Position numbers and translations under genes: made by a program
Part shown: positions 14,803 to 17,437 of the stretch, one piece after another
Numbering within the stretch: position 1 is the first letter of the stretch
How the letters are laid out: each line of letters begins with the position of its first letter
Origin: an uncultured Succinivibrionaceae bacterium
GTDB lineage: Bacteria > Pseudomonadota > Gammaproteobacteria > Enterobacterales > Succinivibrionaceae
DNA: 17,437 bases
Assembly (NCBI GenBank): GCA_900539665.1
Contig: UQCV01000051.1
Coordinates: 1 to 17,437, forward strand
Reading direction: 5' to 3'
The notes under the pieces: model-generated
Seen by the model: the letters and a program-made list of their open reading frames with translations, nothing else
What the model was told of the DNA's origin: nothing
Database searches by the model: none

Positions 14803-15904
14803 GATTTTAGTTAGATTAAAAGCACTAACCCAAAAAGAGTTTCGGCAACTTTTTCGGGACAAATCTAATCTCTTGCTTGGGATTGGGTTGCCGATAATTT
14901 TGATTTTTATTTTTGGTTATGGGATTTCTTTTGATATCACTGGGGTAAAAGTTGCGGTGATTGATTTAGAACGTTCCGCTTTATCTCGGGAAATAGTGCG
15001 CCATATTGCCGCGTCGCCGGTCATAAGTGTTGACCCTATGGGGAATATCTTAGAAGCCCAAGAGGCTTTAAGAACGCAAAGGGTGGAAGCGATTGTAGAA
15101 ATTGAGCGCACGTTTAGCCGTAACCTTAGTCAAGGCCAAGGGCGTATCGGGCTAATCACGGACGGAAAAGATCCCAATAGAGCGCAAAACATTGAAGTTT
15201 TTATTACGGGCATTGCCAATCAAGTGCTTAATACTAAGTCTTTAGAACATAAGGGCATGGTGGTACCTGTTACTCGGATGTGGTTTAACCAAACTGTAAA
15301 TTCTACGTGGTATTTGGTGCCGGGATTAATTGTGCTAATTATCACTTTAGTGGGGACCTTTTTAACTTCGCTTGTGATGGCAAGAGAGTGGGAGCGTGGT
15401 ACTTTAGAGGCTATTTTTGTAAGTCCCGTGCGCCCGTTTGAGTTAATAGTCGGAAAAATAATTCCTTACTTTTGTGTTGGCTTTTTAGGCTTGATGCTCT
15501 GTATGTTAGCCGCTGATTTTCTTTTTAAAGTGCCATTACAAGGTAGCGTGTTGTGGCTTTATTTCTTTTCGATGGTGTATTTGGTCATTACGCTTGCGAT
15601 TGGACTTTTGATTTCAGCTTTGACGCGAAATCAATTTATAGCTAGTCAAATTTCGGTGTTAATGTCGTTCTTGCCGTGTTTGATGTTTTCTGATTTTATT
15701 TTTGATTTAAGAAACGTACCGACCTTTATCAATATTATCGGCCATTTATTACCCTCAACCTATTACTTAGAAATCATAAAAACATTATATCTAGCGGGAG
15801 ACTATTATCCCTTGATGCTCCGTAACGGTGGGGTGTTATTATGGTTTGCTGGGATCCTTATTTATCTTACGATTTTAAAAACCAAAAAAACTTTAGATCG
15901 GTAA
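14795..15904 (+). CDS. ybhS: ABC-2 type permease, YbhS type
   Basis: Inner-membrane permease of 369 residues. It has the ABC-2 layout: one N-terminal helix (about 24-44, LLLGIGLPIILIFIFGYG), a large periplasmic domain (about 45-170) and a C-terminal block of five helices from about 173. Diagnostic blocks are VTSLV-like TSLVMAREWERGTLEAIFVSP after TM2, RNQFIASQ, and the final LKTKKTLDR. These match E. coli YbhS (377 residues). A purine run AAGGGGGGG lies just before the ATG, within the end of ybhF, and the two frames overlap by 8 bases, so translation is coupled. With YbhR it should form the heterodimeric membrane channel; E. coli YbhFSR has been linked to drug and Na+/Li+ efflux, but the substrate here is unknown. 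Confidence 0.95.
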   Translation: MLEILVRLKALTQKEFRQLFRDKSNLLLGIGLPIILIFIFGYGISFDITGVKVAVIDLERSALSREIVRHIAASPVISVDPMGNILEAQEALRTQRVEAIVEIERTFSRNLSQGQGRIGLITDGKDPNRAQNIEVFITGIANQVLNTKSLEHKGMVVPVTRMWFNQTVNSTWYLVPGLIVLIITLVGTFLTSLVMAREWERGTLEAIFVSPVRPFELIVGKIIPYFCVGFLGLMLCMLAADFLFKVPLQGSVLWLYFFSMVYLVITLAIGLLISALTRNQFIASQISVLMSFLPCLMFSDFIFDLRNVPTFINIIGHLLPSTYYLEIIKTLYLAGDYYPLMLRNGGVLLWFAGILIYLTILKTKKTLDR

Positions 15905-15921
15905 ACAACTAGGTAGCGGAT

Positions 15922-15957
15922 AAGAGTTTTGAGAGTTTTAAGAGTTGTGAGAGTTTA
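15922..15957 (+). repeat. four 9-bp tandem repeats between ybhS and ybhR
   Basis: Four consecutive 9-base units read AAGAGTTTT, GAGAGTTTT, AAGAGTTGT, GAGAGTTTA; they share the core AGAGTT and alternate A/G at the first base. They begin 18 bases after the ybhS stop. Copy number could vary by slippage. The last unit supplies purines just upstream of a 30-codon frame. Confidence 0.75.
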
Positions 15958-16050
15958 ATGACAAAACTTGGTTCAAGCAAAATGCTGAAATATGGAAAGC
16001 GTTTAAATATTGAAAGTATCGGCACAATGAAAGCTGTAAAACATTGGTAG
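15958..16050 (+). CDS. possible 30-residue small protein between ybhS and ybhR
   Basis: ATG 15958 to TAG 16048-16050 encodes 30 residues, basic, beginning MTKLGSSKMLKYGKRL and ending AVKHW. Its only upstream purine run is GTGAGAG within the tandem repeat, a weak ribosome binding site. The stop lies 7 bases before the ybhR start, so it could couple translation into ybhR across the gap. It has no membrane segment and I know no homologue. It may be chance in an AT-rich spacer. Confidence 0.25.
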   Translation: MTKLGSSKMLKYGKRLNIESIGTMKAVKHW

Positions 16051-16057
16051 GTGTGAC

Positions 16058-17155
16058 ATGACTTATTTAATGATGATTTTAAGTCTATTAAAGAAGGAAA
16101 TCTTAGCCGTGTTCAAGGACAGGACGACGCGTGGGATTTTAATTGTACCTCCAATCCTGCAAGCGTTTTTGTTTGGCTACGTCGCCACTTTTGATTTAAA
16201 AAGTGTCAATTATGTTTATTTGGATGCCTCGCATAGCAGTGCTTCTGTGGAATTAGGACGCAAAATAGATGGTTCTGGTTTCTTTAAAAGAGTAAACGTT
16301 GCTTCTATGGATGAAGCGCGTGACCTTTTAAATGACGGTGAGGTGTTGATGTTGGTGCAGGTGCAGGCTGATTTTGCCAAGCGTTTAGCTCATGCTGAAA
16401 AAGCCTCGGTTTTGGTTATTACCGATGGGCGCAATAGTACGACAGCGGCTACGGCTGTGGCTTATGTTTCAGGGATTATTGCTGACTTTAACCGTGATTA
16501 TTTAGGCCATCAAAATTTAGTGATCGATTACCGGTCTTGGTATAACGATGGTTTACAAACTAGGTGGAATATTGTGCCCGCCTTGGTGGCTACGTTAAGT
16601 ATGATTCAAACGATTATGTTGGCAGCTTTAAGTGTGGCGCGGGAGCGGGAAAAGGGGACTTTTGAACAGCTACTAGTCACACCATTATCGATGACGCAAT
16701 TATTAATTGGTAAAGCGATTCCTCCTATTGTGATTGGTCTAGCGCAAGCTACCGTAATTTTATTGGTGGCTTTATTTTGGTATGAAATTCCATTTAGAGG
16801 TTCAATCGTTGAATTGTATGTAGGTTTACTTGCGTTTGTGGCTGCATGTGTGGGTTTAGGGCTGACTGTATCAGCGATATCTAATAGTATGCAACAAGCA
16901 ATGCTCTATGCTTTCGTCATGATTGTGCCATTAGCTCTCTTGTCTGGCTTAATGACGCCGATTGCTAACATGCCTGAACTTTGGCAGGATTTAACGTGTT
17001 TAAACCCTTTGCGTTACGCAATTTCAATATGTCGGCGTGTCTATCTTGAAGGCGAATCATTATTAGCTTTAAGACATGAAGTAGGAGCGTTATTGTTGTT
17101 CTCGGTAGTCACCATGCCTTTAGCTGGCTGGTTTTTTAGGCATCATTTAAGTTAG
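16058..17155 (+). CDS. ybhR: ABC-2 type permease, YbhR type
   Basis: Second inner-membrane permease of the exporter, 365 residues (E. coli YbhR 368). One N-terminal helix (about 25-45, ILIVPPILQAFLFGYVAT) is followed by a periplasmic domain containing ITDGRNSTTAATA and WYNDGLQTRW, then five or six C-terminal helices from about 172. The family blocks SVAREREKGTFEQLLVTPLS, IGKAIPP and LLSGLMTPIANMPELWQDLT, then NPLRYAI, are all present. AGGTG (about 16050-16054) precedes the ATG. It is separated from ybhS by 153 bases that contain tandem repeats and a small ORF, unlike the tight ybhF-ybhS junction. It is expected to pair with YbhS and use YbhF for energy. Confidence 0.95.
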   Translation: MTYLMMILSLLKKEILAVFKDRTTRGILIVPPILQAFLFGYVATFDLKSVNYVYLDASHSSASVELGRKIDGSGFFKRVNVASMDEARDLLNDGEVLMLVQVQADFAKRLAHAEKASVLVITDGRNSTTAATAVAYVSGIIADFNRDYLGHQNLVIDYRSWYNDGLQTRWNIVPALVATLSMIQTIMLAALSVAREREKGTFEQLLVTPLSMTQLLIGKAIPPIVIGLAQATVILLVALFWYEIPFRGSIVELYVGLLAFVAACVGLGLTVSAISNSMQQAMLYAFVMIVPLALLSGLMTPIANMPELWQDLTCLNPLRYAISICRRVYLEGESLLALRHEVGALLLFSVVTMPLAGWFFRHHLS

Positions 17156-17437
17156 CATGTGAGGCGCTAGGCTAGCTGGGATTTTAACTGAACTCGGTAA
17201 GAAGTCCCCCACCTCTATAGGTGGGGGAGGATGTCATATTAGATTGGACTTTAAGTTCGGTGAAGTTTGGTAGAGCTTTAAGTTAGGTTGGGCTTTGAGA
17301 AAGCTAAGCTTAAATGAATAACTCACTTAAATAAATTATTCAAATGAATAAAAAGAAGAGGCCCAAGAAACTTCGTCGGTAGCTCGAGTTTTGCAGATCA
17401 TGATACATAAAGAATAATCATTAATCAAAACTTTAAA
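17156..17437. other. intergenic region after ybhR, AT-rich repeats
   Basis: Apart from the hairpin at 17205-17228, there is an imperfect direct repeat around CTTTAAGTT (about 17249 and 17276) and two copies of AAATGAATAA (17312-17321, 17342-17351), with an inverted TTATTCA at 17336-17342 adjoining the second. No ORF with start and ribosome binding site is visible up to the window end. The repeats may belong to the promoter of a gene outside the window. Confidence 0.5.
17205..17228. repeat. GC-rich perfect hairpin downstream of ybhR
   Basis: TCCCCCACCT (17205-17214) pairs perfectly with AGGTGGGGGA (17219-17228) around a CTAT loop. It is far more GC-rich than its surroundings. No T-run follows on either strand, so it is not a textbook terminator, although it may still end or stabilise the ybhR message. 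Compact C-run/G-run palindromes like this occur as REP elements and as subterminal hairpins of IS200/IS605-type elements; that origin is a guess from shape only. Confidence 0.6.

Noticed and set aside
17205..17228. CRISPR repeat
   Set aside because: Only one copy, with no spacer-repeat periodicity and no cas genes in the window.

Overview
The window looks like chromosomal DNA of a moderately AT-rich gammaproteobacterium. Four loci give proteins that align almost end to end with Escherichia coli families as I remember them: YcfH (TatD-type DNase), CvrA/NhaP2 (K+/H+ antiporter), and the YbhG-YbhF-YbhS-YbhR exporter. The other genes are accessory: a Doc-like protein with an unknown partner, an orphan small protein, a GT2 glycosyltransferase and a giant Sel1-repeat protein. 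Intergenic spaces are long (two near 0.88 kb). A host-associated lineage such as Succinivibrionaceae/Aeromonadales would fit, but that is only inference.

Layout. (1) 1-1021: leader and ycfH on the + strand. (2) 1374-2074: a two-gene minus-strand unit, an unrecognised 86-residue protein overlapping by ATGA a Doc/Fic-fold protein whose catalytic His and metal-binding Asp are replaced. This is arranged like a toxin-antitoxin module. (3) 2272-3008: a self-contained plus-strand unit with promoter, structured leader carrying an 8-codon mini-ORF, an orphan 126-residue protein and a strong intrinsic terminator. (4) 3026-8229: minus-strand pair, a 1384-residue membrane-anchored Sel1-repeat protein followed by a GT2 glycosyltransferase, separated by an intercistronic hairpin. 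(5) 8230-9107: long non-coding interval with several hairpins and a 12-bp direct repeat. (6) 9108-10865: cvrA, minus strand. (7) 10866-11741: long divergent intergenic region ending in a promoter plus nested palindrome in front of ybhG. (8) 11742-17155: ybhG, ybhF, ybhS and ybhR on the + strand, a complete ABC-2 type exporter (periplasmic adaptor, double ATPase, two permeases). (9) 17156-17437: a GC-rich hairpin and AT-rich repeats with no gene.

How the parts work together. The four ybh-type genes make one export machine: YbhF powers the YbhS/YbhR heterodimer and YbhG bridges to an outer-membrane channel, which is not encoded here. CvrA handles K+/H+ exchange in the inner membrane. The Sel1 protein and glycosyltransferase are probably co-transcribed and may act on the cell envelope, but their substrates cannot be read from sequence. 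The most unusual features are the apparently catalytically dead Doc-like protein with a non-Phd-like partner, the structured leader of the orphan gene, the architecture of the Sel1 protein, and the 9-bp tandem repeats plus 30-codon ORF between ybhS and ybhR.
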